The notes: a model not told the origin generated them from the sequence alone. A stretch of DNA of 9,277 nt from Bordetella parapertussis (GCA_945888535.1 CAMDAN010000090.1:1-9277); one strand, 5' to 3'; counted from the stretch's first letter, positions 1 to 7,171 are shown. Program-made: numbers and translations.

Positions 1-996
1 CAAGCCTGTTTGCGCTTTGGCGGACACATCTTTTTTGCCGAGGCTTTAGACACTTTTCTACAGGACCTGCAACGCGCCCGGCCCACCATCTTTTTCTCTG
101 TACCCCGGTTATGGGTCAAGTTTCAACAAGGTGTGTTCGAGAAAATGCCGGAGAAAAAACTCAAAACCCTTTTGTCGATTCCCTTGCTAGGCGGTCTCGT
201 GAGAAAGAAAATTTTGAAAGGTTTGGGATTAGACCAATGCCGCCTTGCCGCTGGGGGAGCGGCCCCGATGCCTGCCGATGTCCTGTCTTTTTTCCGAAGC
301 CTAGGTCTAGACTTGATCGAGGTGTACGGCATGACTGAAAACTGTGGCGTGTCCCACTCTACGTTGCCAGGCTCGCCGCAAATCGGCTCGGTCGGTTTAC
401 CCTACGACGAAGTGGAAAGCAGAATTGACCCGGAGACGGGAGAAATACAAATGCGCTGTCCGGCGCTGATGCAAGGCTACTTTAAAAGCCCGGAACAAAC
501 AGCGCAAACGATGACCGCCGATGGCTGGCTTCGCACCGGGGACAAAGGCCACACGGATGCCCAAGGCAACTTAAGCATCACCGGGCGCGTCAAAGACATC
601 TTCAAAACCAGCAAAGGAAAGTACGTTGCTCCCGCCCCACTGGAAGACCTCTTGGTGATGCACCAAGATATTGAGGCCTGTGCCGTGACAGGTGCCAACT
701 TAGCGCAGCCCTTGGCCATCGTCATGTTGTCTCAAGAAGCCGCTCAACGGATTCAAGACCCAGCGGCTAAAGCTGCCCTAAATCGATCGTTAGAGGCGCA
801 CCTTCAAGCCATCAACCAACAACGCGATCACCATGAGCGCATGGACTATCTCGCCGTTGTCAGCACGCCATGGACTCCTGAAAATGGTTTCGTCACCCCG
901 ACCTTCAAAGTCAAACGCAACCGCATCGATGAAGAATATGCACCCCACTTTGCCGAATGGGCCCAAAGTGGGAAGACTGTGGTTTGGGTGAGTTAA
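1..996 (+). CDS. AMP-forming long-chain acyl-CoA synthetase (3' part only)
   Basis: This is the C-terminal part of an AMP-binding (ANL superfamily) enzyme that activates a carboxylic acid, probably a fatty acid, with ATP and CoA through an acyl-adenylate. The frame is open to the first base, and the preceding P-loop motif is missing, so the TTG at base 10 is not a real start. Visible are the VPRLW segment that is common in long-chain acyl-CoA synthetases, GGAAPMP, the YGMTE adenylate-binding motif (bases 325-339), the GWLRTGD motif, the hinge-region GRVKDIFKTSKGKY, and PTFKVKRN near the end, which carries the likely C-terminal lysines. About 331 residues remain of a protein usually near 550-620. 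The stop is TAA, 24 bases before rluA. The family is clear; the acyl chain-length preference cannot be read from the fragment. Confidence 0.93.
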   Translation, partial: QACLRFGGHIFFAEALDTFLQDLQRARPTIFFSVPRLWVKFQQGVFEKMPEKKLKTLLSIPLLGGLVRKKILKGLGLDQCRLAAGGAAPMPADVLSFFRSLGLDLIEVYGMTENCGVSHSTLPGSPQIGSVGLPYDEVESRIDPETGEIQMRCPALMQGYFKSPEQTAQTMTADGWLRTGDKGHTDAQGNLSITGRVKDIFKTSKGKYVAPAPLEDLLVMHQDIEACAVTGANLAQPLAIVMLSQEAAQRIQDPAAKAALNRSLEAHLQAINQQRDHHERMDYLAVVSTPWTPENGFVTPTFKVKRNRIDEEYAPHFAEWAQSGKTVVWVS

Positions 997-1020
997 TTTC
1001 CGCTCAGAAAATACAAGCCT

Positions 1021-1689
1021 TTGTCATTTAACAGCCCATTGAGCCAGAACCAAAGCATAAGCCTACTCTACCAAGACGATGCCCTCCTTGTTCTCAACAA
1101 ACCTTCCGGCTTGCTGAGCGTTCCCGGACGAGGTGAAGACAAACAGGATTGCTTGAGTGCGCGGGTGCAGGCCCAATTTTTGGATGCCTTGGTGGTGCAC
1201 CGGCTCGACATGGCGACCTCTGGCCTCCTTTTAATGGCGCGAGGCCTGGCGGCACAACGCAGCCTCAATGCGGCGTTTGAAAACCGCCAGATTGAAAAGC
1301 GCTATGTGGCTTGCGTCGCCGGTCTTTTGCCCATCGACTCGCAATGGCAAACCATTGACCTGCCTATTTTGGTGGACTGGCCCAACCGACCCCTTCGTAC
1401 CATCCACCCCGAAGGGCAGCCCAGCGTGACACGCTGGCGCTGTATCGGTAACGAAATTCATGCGGAAAAACAAACAAGTCGCCTCGAACTGGAACCTTTA
1501 ACCGGTCGCAGCCACCAACTTCGCGTCCATTTACAAGCCTTAGGCCACCCCATTGCAGGCGACAGTCTTTACGCGCCCACTGAGGTGCAAGCCCTTGCAA
1601 CCCGATTGCTTTTACACGCCTCTTCACTGTCGTTTCCCAACCCGCTAAGCGGTGAAACCCTCACATTCCACTGCCCGGCTGATTTTTGA
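1021..1689 (+). CDS. rluA: RluA-type pseudouridine synthase (23S rRNA U746 / tRNA U32)
   Basis: The enzyme isomerises uridine to pseudouridine. E. coli RluA acts on 23S rRNA position 746 and on position 32 of several tRNAs. The 222-residue protein has the RluA length (219 in E. coli) and no S4 domain. It shares RluA-specific segments: LLYQDD, NKPSGLLSVPGR, the catalytic VHRLDMATSG (nucleophile Asp63), DWPNRP, TGRSHQLRVH, the ALGHPI stretch, LLLHA and the PADF terminus. This makes RluA itself more likely than RluC, RluD or TruC. The start is taken as TTG at 1021, which places LYQDD at about the same distance from the N-terminus as in E. coli. A second in-frame TTG lies at 1039, no in-frame ATG precedes the conserved region, and no Shine-Dalgarno sequence is evident at either TTG. 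It lies 24 bases after the synthetase gene and 24 before the PHP gene, so co-transcription is plausible. Confidence 0.93.
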   Translation: MSFNSPLSQNQSISLLYQDDALLVLNKPSGLLSVPGRGEDKQDCLSARVQAQFLDALVVHRLDMATSGLLLMARGLAAQRSLNAAFENRQIEKRYVACVAGLLPIDSQWQTIDLPILVDWPNRPLRTIHPEGQPSVTRWRCIGNEIHAEKQTSRLELEPLTGRSHQLRVHLQALGHPIAGDSLYAPTEVQALATRLLLHASSLSFPNPLSGETLTFHCPADF

Positions 1690-1707
1690 GAGGCCAAGCC
1701 TTAAAAT

Positions 1708-1714
1708 AGGAAGG
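1708..1714 (+). promoter_or_regulatory. Shine-Dalgarno sequence of the PHP gene
   Basis: AGGAAGG is a good match to the anti-Shine-Dalgarno sequence. It overlaps the first base of the GTG at 1714, which is too close to serve that codon. The spacing is 8 bases to an in-frame ATA at 1723 and 11 bases to an in-frame CTG at 1726. It therefore bears directly on where the downstream protein begins. Confidence 0.55.
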
Positions 1715-2568
1715 TGACTTCCATACTGAACGCCGACCTCCACTGCCACTCCGTTGTTTCGGACGGCACACTCACCCCTGAAGCGATTGCCGAGCGGGCC
1801 CATACCCATGGCGTGGAGTTGTGGTCTCTCACCGACCATGACGAGATTGGCGGACAAGCGCGGGCCGCTGCTGCTGCAAAATCGCACGGCATGCGCTACC
1901 TCACTGGGGTTGAAATTTCCGTGACCTTTCTTAATAAAACTGTCCACATTGTTGGTCTCGGTTTTGACGCGGAGGACGAAACCCTTCGCCAAGGATTGCT
2001 GCAAACCCGAGGCGGGCGCGGCCAGCGAGCCAAAGAAATGGCGCAAGACTTAGCCCGATTCGGAATTCATGGCGCGTATGAAGGGGCTTTGAAATTTGCT
2101 GGCAATCACGAATTGATCTCACGCACCCACTTTGCCCGCCACTTGGTCGAAGCTGGAGTATGTAAAGAAACCAATGAAGTCTTTCGCAAATACCTCACCG
2201 AAGGCAAACCTGGCTTTGTAGAACACCGTTGGGCCCAGCTCAAAGATGCGGTGCAGTGGATCACTGGCGCAGGCGGAATGGCGGTCGTTGCACACCCAGC
2301 GCGCTACGGATTTACAACCAACGAAGAGTTTGCACTCTTTACCGAATTCAAAGGCCACGGCGGCGAAGGTGTAGAAGTGGTTACCGGCAGCCACACCACC
2401 GCCGAATATGTAATCTACGCTGATGTCGCCAAAGAATATGGCCTAGCCGCGTCTCGCGGAAGTGACTTTCACAGCCCTGCAGAGAGCCACACCGAACTCG
2501 GAACCTTGCCTTATTTGCCTGGGAACCTCACCCCCGTTTGGGAAGTTTTGTCCTCGCGTATTCAGTAA
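1714..2568 (+). CDS. rnm: PHP-domain phosphatase/exoribonuclease, RNase AM (YciV/TrpH) type
   Basis: This is a metal-dependent PHP phosphoesterase. Family members are described as a 3',5'-nucleoside bisphosphate phosphatase and, in E. coli (YciV/TrpH, RNase AM), as a 5'-3' exonuclease that matures rRNA 5' ends. Numbered from GTG 1714 (284 residues), the metal-site motifs are DLHCH (Asp8, His10, His12), SDG (16-18), LTDHD (39-43), GVEIS (Glu67), VHIVG (His78), VAHPARY (His194) and RGSDFH (Asp251, His253), so the active site looks complete. Internal segments such as SRTHFARHLVE and KYLTEGKPG resemble YciV. No signal peptide is seen, so it should be cytoplasmic. The start is uncertain: GTG 1714 abuts the Shine-Dalgarno sequence, while ATA 1723 or CTG 1726 are better spaced and would still keep the whole PHP core. 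yciO follows 28 bases downstream, as in the E. coli yciV-yciO pair. Which substrate dominates cannot be told from sequence. Confidence 0.9.
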   Translation: MTSILNADLHCHSVVSDGTLTPEAIAERAHTHGVELWSLTDHDEIGGQARAAAAAKSHGMRYLTGVEISVTFLNKTVHIVGLGFDAEDETLRQGLLQTRGGRGQRAKEMAQDLARFGIHGAYEGALKFAGNHELISRTHFARHLVEAGVCKETNEVFRKYLTEGKPGFVEHRWAQLKDAVQWITGAGGMAVVAHPARYGFTTNEEFALFTEFKGHGGEGVEVVTGSHTTAEYVIYADVAKEYGLAASRGSDFHSPAESHTELGTLPYLPGNLTPVWEVLSSRIQ

Positions 2569-2596
2569 GCAAAGACAACGAACCCACACCAACGGC

Positions 2597-3220
2597 ATGG
2601 CCCAATTTTTTGAAGTTCACCCAGACAACCCGCACCCGCGCTTGTTAAAGCAAGCCGTAGCTTTATTAGAAAAAGGCGGCGTTTTAGCCGTACCCACCGA
2701 TTCAAGTTACGCGCTGGTTTGCCATTTGGACGATAAAGCAGCAGCCGACAACCTGCGCCGTATTCGCGGGGTTGATGACAAACACCATTTGACCCTGCTG
2801 TGCCGCGACCTGAGTGAACTCGCCAACTATGCGTGTGTTGATAACAGCCAATTTCGGATGATTAAGTCTGCGACACCTGGGCCCTACACTTTTATTCTTG
2901 AAGCGAGCAAAGAAGTTCCACGCCGACTGAGCCACCCGTCTCGTAAAACCATCGGGCTGCGGGTTCCAGACCACACCACTTTGCAAGACCTACTCGCCCT
3001 TCACGGCGTACCCTTGCTGGCAACCACGCTGATCCCACCCGGTGAAACCGATGCCTTGAACGACGCCCAAACGATTCGCGAGCGATTTGAACACCAGCTC
3101 GCTGGCATCATTGACGCAGGAGCTTGTACGCTCGAGCCCACCACCGTCATTGACCTCACCAGCGGAGAGCCCGAACTGCTTCGCCAAGGCGCAGGCGATA
3201 CTGCCCGTTTTGGTTTGTAA
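2597..3220 (+). CDS. yciO: YciO, Sua5/YciO/YrdC-family protein
   Basis: This 207-residue protein has the Sua5/YciO/YrdC fold, whose best-known members make threonylcarbamoyl-AMP for the tRNA t6A modification. It resembles E. coli YciO (206 residues) more than TsaC/YrdC. It begins with AQFFEVHPDNP and contains the PTDSSYAL nucleotide-binding segment, RRIRG, the LLCRDLSEL stretch, TPGPYTFIL, KEVPRRL, KTIGLRVP and PTTVIDLT. The ATG at 2597 is chosen because the YciO N-terminus starts there. The frame stays open upstream to 2462 inside the PHP gene, but that extension reads the PHP codons in another frame. The Shine-Dalgarno sequence is poor. YciO is a paralogue of the t6A synthase and its own role is not settled, so I would not assign t6A synthesis to it. 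The next start follows after 17 bases. Confidence 0.92.
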   Translation: MAQFFEVHPDNPHPRLLKQAVALLEKGGVLAVPTDSSYALVCHLDDKAAADNLRRIRGVDDKHHLTLLCRDLSELANYACVDNSQFRMIKSATPGPYTFILEASKEVPRRLSHPSRKTIGLRVPDHTTLQDLLALHGVPLLATTLIPPGETDALNDAQTIRERFEHQLAGIIDAGACTLEPTTVIDLTSGEPELLRQGAGDTARFGL

Positions 3221-3237
3221 AACAAAACTACTACGTT

Positions 3238-3906
3238 ATGGACTTTGCCCATCTGATTCAAACCATCACGCTTTACGCGCTGCCGGTGATTTTTTCTATC
3301 ACCTTGCATGAAGCAGCCCACGGCTACGCAGCGCGCTACTTTGGTGACAACACGGCTTGGATGATGGGGCGGGTGACTCTCAACCCCATGAAGCACATCG
3401 ATCCCATGGGAACAATTTTGCTGCCCCTGATGTTGTACTTCGCAACCTCTGGTGCCTTTCTCTTTGGCTACGCCAAGCCCGTTCCCGTTAATTTCGGCCA
3501 ATTGCGTCACCCCAAGCGCGACATGGTGTGGGTCGCCCTGGCAGGTCCTGGCATCAACTTTGTTCAGGCCTTGGTCTGGGGCGCGTTCCTTTTTGTATTG
3601 AAGGGCGCTGACGTCAGCGAGCCTTTCTTAATCAAAATGTGCCAAGGTGGGGTTTTGGTCAACGTGGTGATGTGTGTTTTCAATCTTTTTCCTATTCCTC
3701 CTTTAGATGGCGGACGCATCCTCGTGGGGCTGCTGCCCTACCGCCAAGCCGTCGCGGTCTCGCGTATTGAGCCTTGGGGTTTTTATATCGTCATGGCTCT
3801 GGTTGTTACCAAAATCATCAATACGTTTTGGATGCTTCCTTTGATGGGCGTGACCTTTGCGGTGTTGGATGTTTTACTTTTCCCATTGCAAACCTTGTTG
3901 CAGTAA
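3238..3906 (+). CDS. Site-2 protease family (M50-type) membrane metalloprotease
   Basis: This 222-residue multispanning protein belongs to the small, PDZ-less branch of the site-2 protease family, zinc proteases that cut within the membrane. The HExxH motif is HEAAH at residues 24-28 in the first membrane segment, and the second conserved motif is NLFPIPPLDGGR (about 149-160) with Asp157 as the third zinc ligand. Both are intact, so it should be catalytically competent. Hydrophobic segments lie near residues 9-30, 55-75, 97-121, 137-153, 180-195 and 197-220. No PDZ domain or CBS domain is present, unlike RseP/RasP. The substrate is unknown. Linkage to yciO and trpS suggests co-expression rather than a specific substrate. 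ATG 3238 has no clear Shine-Dalgarno sequence. trpS starts 25 bases after its TAA. Confidence 0.92.
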   Translation: MDFAHLIQTITLYALPVIFSITLHEAAHGYAARYFGDNTAWMMGRVTLNPMKHIDPMGTILLPLMLYFATSGAFLFGYAKPVPVNFGQLRHPKRDMVWVALAGPGINFVQALVWGAFLFVLKGADVSEPFLIKMCQGGVLVNVVMCVFNLFPIPPLDGGRILVGLLPYRQAVAVSRIEPWGFYIVMALVVTKIINTFWMLPLMGVTFAVLDVLLFPLQTLLQ

Positions 3907-3931
3907 ATTTTTTTGAAACTCTAATTGCGCT

Positions 3932-5215
3932 ATGAGCACTGTTCGCTATTTAACCGGAATCACCACTTCAGGCACGCCCCACTTGGGCAATTACGTTGGC
4001 TCTATCCGGCCCTCGGTTCAAGCCAGCTTGCGCGACGGCGTTGAAAGTTTTTACTTTCTAGCTGACTACCACGCCCTTATCAAAATTGATGATCCCGCAC
4101 GGATTCAACGGTCTACGCTGGAGATCGCAGCGAGCTGGCTAGCCGCAGGACTCAACCCTGAGCGGGTGACGTTTTACCGGCAGTCCGACATTCCAGAAAT
4201 CCCAGAACTCACTTGGTTTCTTACCTGCGTCACCGGTAAGGGAATACTTAACCGCGCCCACGCCTACAAAGCCTCCGTCGATAAAAACACCCACGTGGGC
4301 CTAGAACCGGACGCCGACGTCACCGCGGGTCTTTTTATGTACCCCGTTCTCATGGGCGCGGACATTTTGATGTTCAACGCCCACCATGTCCCCGTAGGCC
4401 GCGACCAAATCCAACACATTGAAATGGCCCGCGATATGGCCCACAGTTTCAACCACCGCTATGGCGAACACTTTGTCCCCCCATTGGCCGCCATTGAAGA
4501 ATCCGTTGCAACCCTGCCGGGCTTGGATGGGCGCAAGATGAGCAAAAGCTACGACAACACGATCCCCTTGTTTGCTCCGCGTGATCAACTTAAGAAGCTT
4601 ATCGCAGGCATCAAAACCGATTCTCTCGCTCCCGGCGTAGCCAAAGACACCGAGGGGTCTGCCCTATTTCAAATTTACCAAGCCTTCGCCAGCCCAGAAG
4701 AAACGGCCACCATGGCCAAGCTTTTCGCACAGGGCATAGGATGGGGAGAAGCCAAAGAAAAACTCTTCGAGCGCATTGACCAAGAAATTGCGCCCATGCG
4801 TGAGCGTTACCAGTTTTTGATGGACAACCCCAAAGAGGTGCAATCCATATTGCAACATGGCGCCATCAAAGCCCGCTCCGTTGCGACACCCTTCATGGCG
4901 ACCCTGCGCCAAGCGGTCGGTCTTAGAAATTTAGCGTCTGTGGTCCAAACCGGAGTCAAAAAATCCAACAAAACGGCCGGGGCGATTTTTAAGCAGTACC
5001 GCGAAAAAGATGGGTTCTTCTACTTTAAATTCGTCGATACCAAAGGCGAGCTTTTAATCCAAAGCCCAGGCTTTGAAAGTCCCAAATTAGCCGGCCTGGC
5101 TATTGCGCAACTCAAAGAAAAAGGATTAGGCACACTCGCACAACCTGTGAGCTCACATAACGCAAGCCCTGAGCGTATTGAAGCCGCTTTGCAAAGCCTG
5201 CGCGAGGAAGACTGA
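3932..5215 (+). CDS. trpS: Tryptophanyl-tRNA synthetase with C-terminal extension
   Basis: TrpS charges tRNA-Trp with tryptophan using ATP in the cytoplasm. It is a class I synthetase: the HIGH-type signature is HLGN (residues 17-20, in TSGTPHLGNYVG), and KMSKS is intact at residues 202-206. AGLFMYPVLMGADIL (132-146) and VPVGRDQIQH (153-162) are typical of bacterial TrpS. At 427 residues it is about 90 longer than the E. coli enzyme (334). The extra part begins near residue 345, after a core ending in the RSVATPFMATLRQAVGL region. It contains a segment (about 366-395: DGFFYFKFVDTKGELLIQSPGF and following) that resembles the YegP/DUF1508 fold by eye. ATG 3932 is preceded by an AT-rich stretch without a clear Shine-Dalgarno sequence. 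The stop is TGA, 11 bases before the transporter start. Identity is secure; the domain call on the tail is my inference. Confidence 0.96.
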   Translation: MSTVRYLTGITTSGTPHLGNYVGSIRPSVQASLRDGVESFYFLADYHALIKIDDPARIQRSTLEIAASWLAAGLNPERVTFYRQSDIPEIPELTWFLTCVTGKGILNRAHAYKASVDKNTHVGLEPDADVTAGLFMYPVLMGADILMFNAHHVPVGRDQIQHIEMARDMAHSFNHRYGEHFVPPLAAIEESVATLPGLDGRKMSKSYDNTIPLFAPRDQLKKLIAGIKTDSLAPGVAKDTEGSALFQIYQAFASPEETATMAKLFAQGIGWGEAKEKLFERIDQEIAPMRERYQFLMDNPKEVQSILQHGAIKARSVATPFMATLRQAVGLRNLASVVQTGVKKSNKTAGAIFKQYREKDGFFYFKFVDTKGELLIQSPGFESPKLAGLAIAQLKEKGLGTLAQPVSSHNASPERIEAALQSLREED

Positions 5216-5226
5216 GTTCGTAAGCA

Positions 5227-6129
5227 GTGCAAAGAAAATACTTTCTCCAACTGGTGTTGTTGTCGTCCTTGTGGGGCGCCTCGTTCATGCTGACCCGAAT
5301 TTCCGTCCCTCAACTGGGGCCCAACTTATCTTCGGGCTTGCGTATGGCCTTGGCAACCGTCGTCTTGGCAGTCATCATGCGTGCGCTTAAACACCCCTGG
5401 CCTTTTAAGCACTGGAAAGAACTTTTACTCCTTGGTTTTGTAGGAGTTGCAGGCCCCCATGTTTTGTATTCATGGGCCGCTTTAACGCTTCCAGCAGGCT
5501 ACGCCGCTTTGCTTTCTGTCACCGCAGTATTGTTTGGCGCATTTGCGTCCGCCTTACTCAAAGAAGAAAGCCTCACGCGCGGCAAACTCGCTGGGTGCTT
5601 TGTTGGCCTGGTTGGCGCGGCTTTGGTCGTGCGTTTAGGCCCGGTGGAGCCGACGCCTGCACTGATTTTTTCTTCATTGGTTGCGATGTTGGCTTCTGCG
5701 ATCTCTGGAATTGCCACACCACTTCTCAAGCGTGCCACAACACGAATGGAACCCCTAAGTATTACCGCTGGAATGCATGCCGCAGCAGTGGTCCTGATGC
5801 TGCCGGGTGCGCTTTATGACCTGCCTAAGGCCCACTTTAGCCTGCAAGCGCTTAGCGCTGTTTTTGTTTTAGGCGTGGTGACTTCAGGTTTTGCCTATTG
5901 GTTATTTATGCGCATCATTCAACACATACCGCCCATGGCGTCCATGAGTGCAAATTTCATGAGCACCGGGTTTGGCGTGCTTTGGGCGGTCGTACTGCTT
6001 GGCGAACCCGTCGGGCTTGCCATGGCCTTTGGCGGCGTTTTGATCCTCTTGGCCTGCTTGCTGGTTTCCAACCTGAACCCTCTGCGGCGTTGGTTAAGCA
6101 ATGAGGTTATCCCGCCGCAAGCGTCTTGA
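5227..6129 (+). CDS. EamA-family (DMT superfamily) inner-membrane transporter
   Basis: This 300-residue, very hydrophobic protein shows the two-repeat EamA layout with about ten membrane segments. Repeat 1 spans roughly residues 6-136 and repeat 2 about 147-280. Each ends with a charged GE/KEE loop before the last helices: LLKEESLTRGKLAG (109-122) and LLGEPVGLAMAFGG (about 254-267). The first helix has the family-typical SSLWGASF. Members usually export metabolites or amino acids, but the substrate cannot be read from the sequence. GTG 5227 is the start because an in-frame TAA sits at 5221. No well-spaced Shine-Dalgarno sequence is present, and a GAGGAAG in the end of trpS (5204-5210) is too far away. 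It is the last gene of the + strand run and converges on azlD, with only 8 bases between the stop codons. Confidence 0.9.
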   Translation: MQRKYFLQLVLLSSLWGASFMLTRISVPQLGPNLSSGLRMALATVVLAVIMRALKHPWPFKHWKELLLLGFVGVAGPHVLYSWAALTLPAGYAALLSVTAVLFGAFASALLKEESLTRGKLAGCFVGLVGAALVVRLGPVEPTPALIFSSLVAMLASAISGIATPLLKRATTRMEPLSITAGMHAAAVVLMLPGALYDLPKAHFSLQALSAVFVLGVVTSGFAYWLFMRIIQHIPPMASMSANFMSTGFGVLWAVVLLGEPVGLAMAFGGVLILLACLLVSNLNPLRRWLSNEVIPPQAS

Positions 6130-6137
6130 ATGCAACC

Positions 6138-6458
6138 CTACCAGTTACGCAGGAGCACATAGACGCCCGTGCCAATCAAAATACTCAGCAGCGCATTTTT
6201 GTTCCGCCACTGCAGCACTCCTACCAAAGCAACCGCTACTAACTCTGCCCATGGGCCTGCAGGGTTTTGTTTGATGCTGCCCAGTGCCGAGTGCATAAGC
6301 AGCAAAGTCATGATGGCAAGAGGTAAAAATTGCCCCAGTCTTTGAACCATCGGATGCTTTTTTAGCCACTGGCTTGCCACAAAAGGGGTTGCCCGCAATG
6401 CGAAAGTCACCACACCCATCGCTGCAATCGTGCCTAGGCTATACATGCTATCAATCAT
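6138..6458 (-). CDS. azlD: AzlD-family branched-chain amino acid exporter, small subunit
   Basis: This 106-residue protein has three to four hydrophobic segments (about residues 8-26, 44-60, 70-83 and 88-103). It is the small partner of AzlC in a two-subunit exporter; the related E. coli YgaZ/YgaH exports valine. Family features are ALRATPF (20-26) and FLPLAIMTLL (44-53). The ATG (6456-6458) overlaps the TGA of azlC as ATGA, which fixes the start and implies translational coupling. A longer reading to 6761 in the same frame would overlap azlC extensively and has no family similarity in the added part. Its stop faces the EamA gene's stop across 8 bases. Substrate assignment rests on the family only. 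Confidence 0.92.
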   Translation of the reverse strand: MIDSMYSLGTIAAMGVVTFALRATPFVASQWLKKHPMVQRLGQFLPLAIMTLLLMHSALGSIKQNPAGPWAELVAVALVGVLQWRNKNALLSILIGTGVYVLLRNW

Positions 6459-7171
6459 GGGGCGACTACTTCTTGTGTGGAATTTTTGCGCTGCAAAAAG
6501 ACGGAGGCAGCAACACTCAGGCCGATAGAGGCCACCATGGCGTGGCTTGGTAACAAGGGATAAGCCATTGCGTAGGATGCCAAGGCAACCCACAAAGGCG
6601 CAGAACTTTTTCGCGATCGCCACTGCTCTACCGCCAATACGCAAAACAAAGCGACCAATGCAAAATCTAGTCCAACTAACTGCGAAGAGGCCTGGGCGCC
6701 AATGAGCGCGCCCATCAAAGTTCCTAGCACCCACCAACCTTGGTTGATCAAGGCGACCCACACCATTTTTTTAGGCTCGCAGTCTTGCGGCATCGTAGTC
6801 ACCAAGGAATAGGTCTCATCGGTCAACCCGAAGATCAAGTACCACTTAAGGAATGGGTTCTGAGGCATCTTGTTGAGCAAAGACAGGCCGTAAAACACAT
6901 GGCGCATATTGACAATTGCGGTCGCTAAGGCAATCGAGCCCACCGACATACCAGCGGCCAGCATAGGAATCATCATGTATTGCGCAGCCCCTGCGAAAAC
7001 AAAAATACTCGCAGCCACTGCCAGCCACCACGCGCCGCCCGCTTGGACAAACAAAAACCCGAAAACAGTACCCAAAGGGATATACCCCATTGCGACCGGC
7101 AGTGTCAGAGCCAAAGCGGAAACGGTCGGCTTTTTAGATTGTGTGACGAGGTCGGATGAAGGCGCAGACAT
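6455..7171 (-). CDS. azlC: AzlC-family branched-chain amino acid exporter, large subunit
   Basis: This 238-residue membrane protein is the large subunit of the AzlCD exporter. It shows PVAMGYIPLGTVFGF (about 25-39), FAGAAQYMMIPMLAAG (near 60-75), and NMRHVFYGLSL (about 88-98), the signature that corresponds to DVRHVLYG in YgaZ, followed by FGLTDETYSL. The chosen start is ATG at 7169-7171. A TTG at 7220-7222 would add 17 mostly hydrophobic residues with no family support. No Shine-Dalgarno sequence precedes the ATG. Instead the leader is a pyrimidine tract (7172-7190 region, read on the - strand as T8 then CCTCCTC). azlD follows with a 4-base overlap. The gene diverges from ubiC. A TTGACT hexamer at 7217-7222 (- strand) could be a -35 element, but no good -10 box follows at standard spacing. 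Confidence 0.93.
   Translation of the reverse strand: MSAPSSDLVTQSKKPTVSALALTLPVAMGYIPLGTVFGFLFVQAGGAWWLAVAASIFVFAGAAQYMMIPMLAAGMSVGSIALATAIVNMRHVFYGLSLLNKMPQNPFLKWYLIFGLTDETYSLVTTMPQDCEPKKMVWVALINQGWWVLGTLMGALIGAQASSQLVGLDFALVALFCVLAVEQWRSRKSSAPLWVALASYAMAYPLLPSHAMVASIGLSVAASVFLQRKNSTQEVVAP

Noticed and set aside
10..12. TTG as the start of a complete acyl-CoA synthetase gene
   Set aside because: The frame is open to base 1 and the N-terminal half of the family, including the P-loop motif, is missing. The gene simply enters from outside the window.
2462..2596. N-terminal extension of YciO reaching back into the PHP gene
   Set aside because: The extra 45 residues read PHP codons in another frame and have no family similarity. 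The YciO N-terminus starts at ATG 2597.
6121..6137. Hairpin at the EamA/azlD junction as an intrinsic terminator
   Set aside because: Only a 4-bp CAAG/CTTG stem with a 3-base loop and no T-run.
6459..6761. Long N-terminal extension of AzlD
   Set aside because: It overlaps azlC in another frame, is not membrane-like, and is rich in Arg and Cys as expected for a shadow reading.
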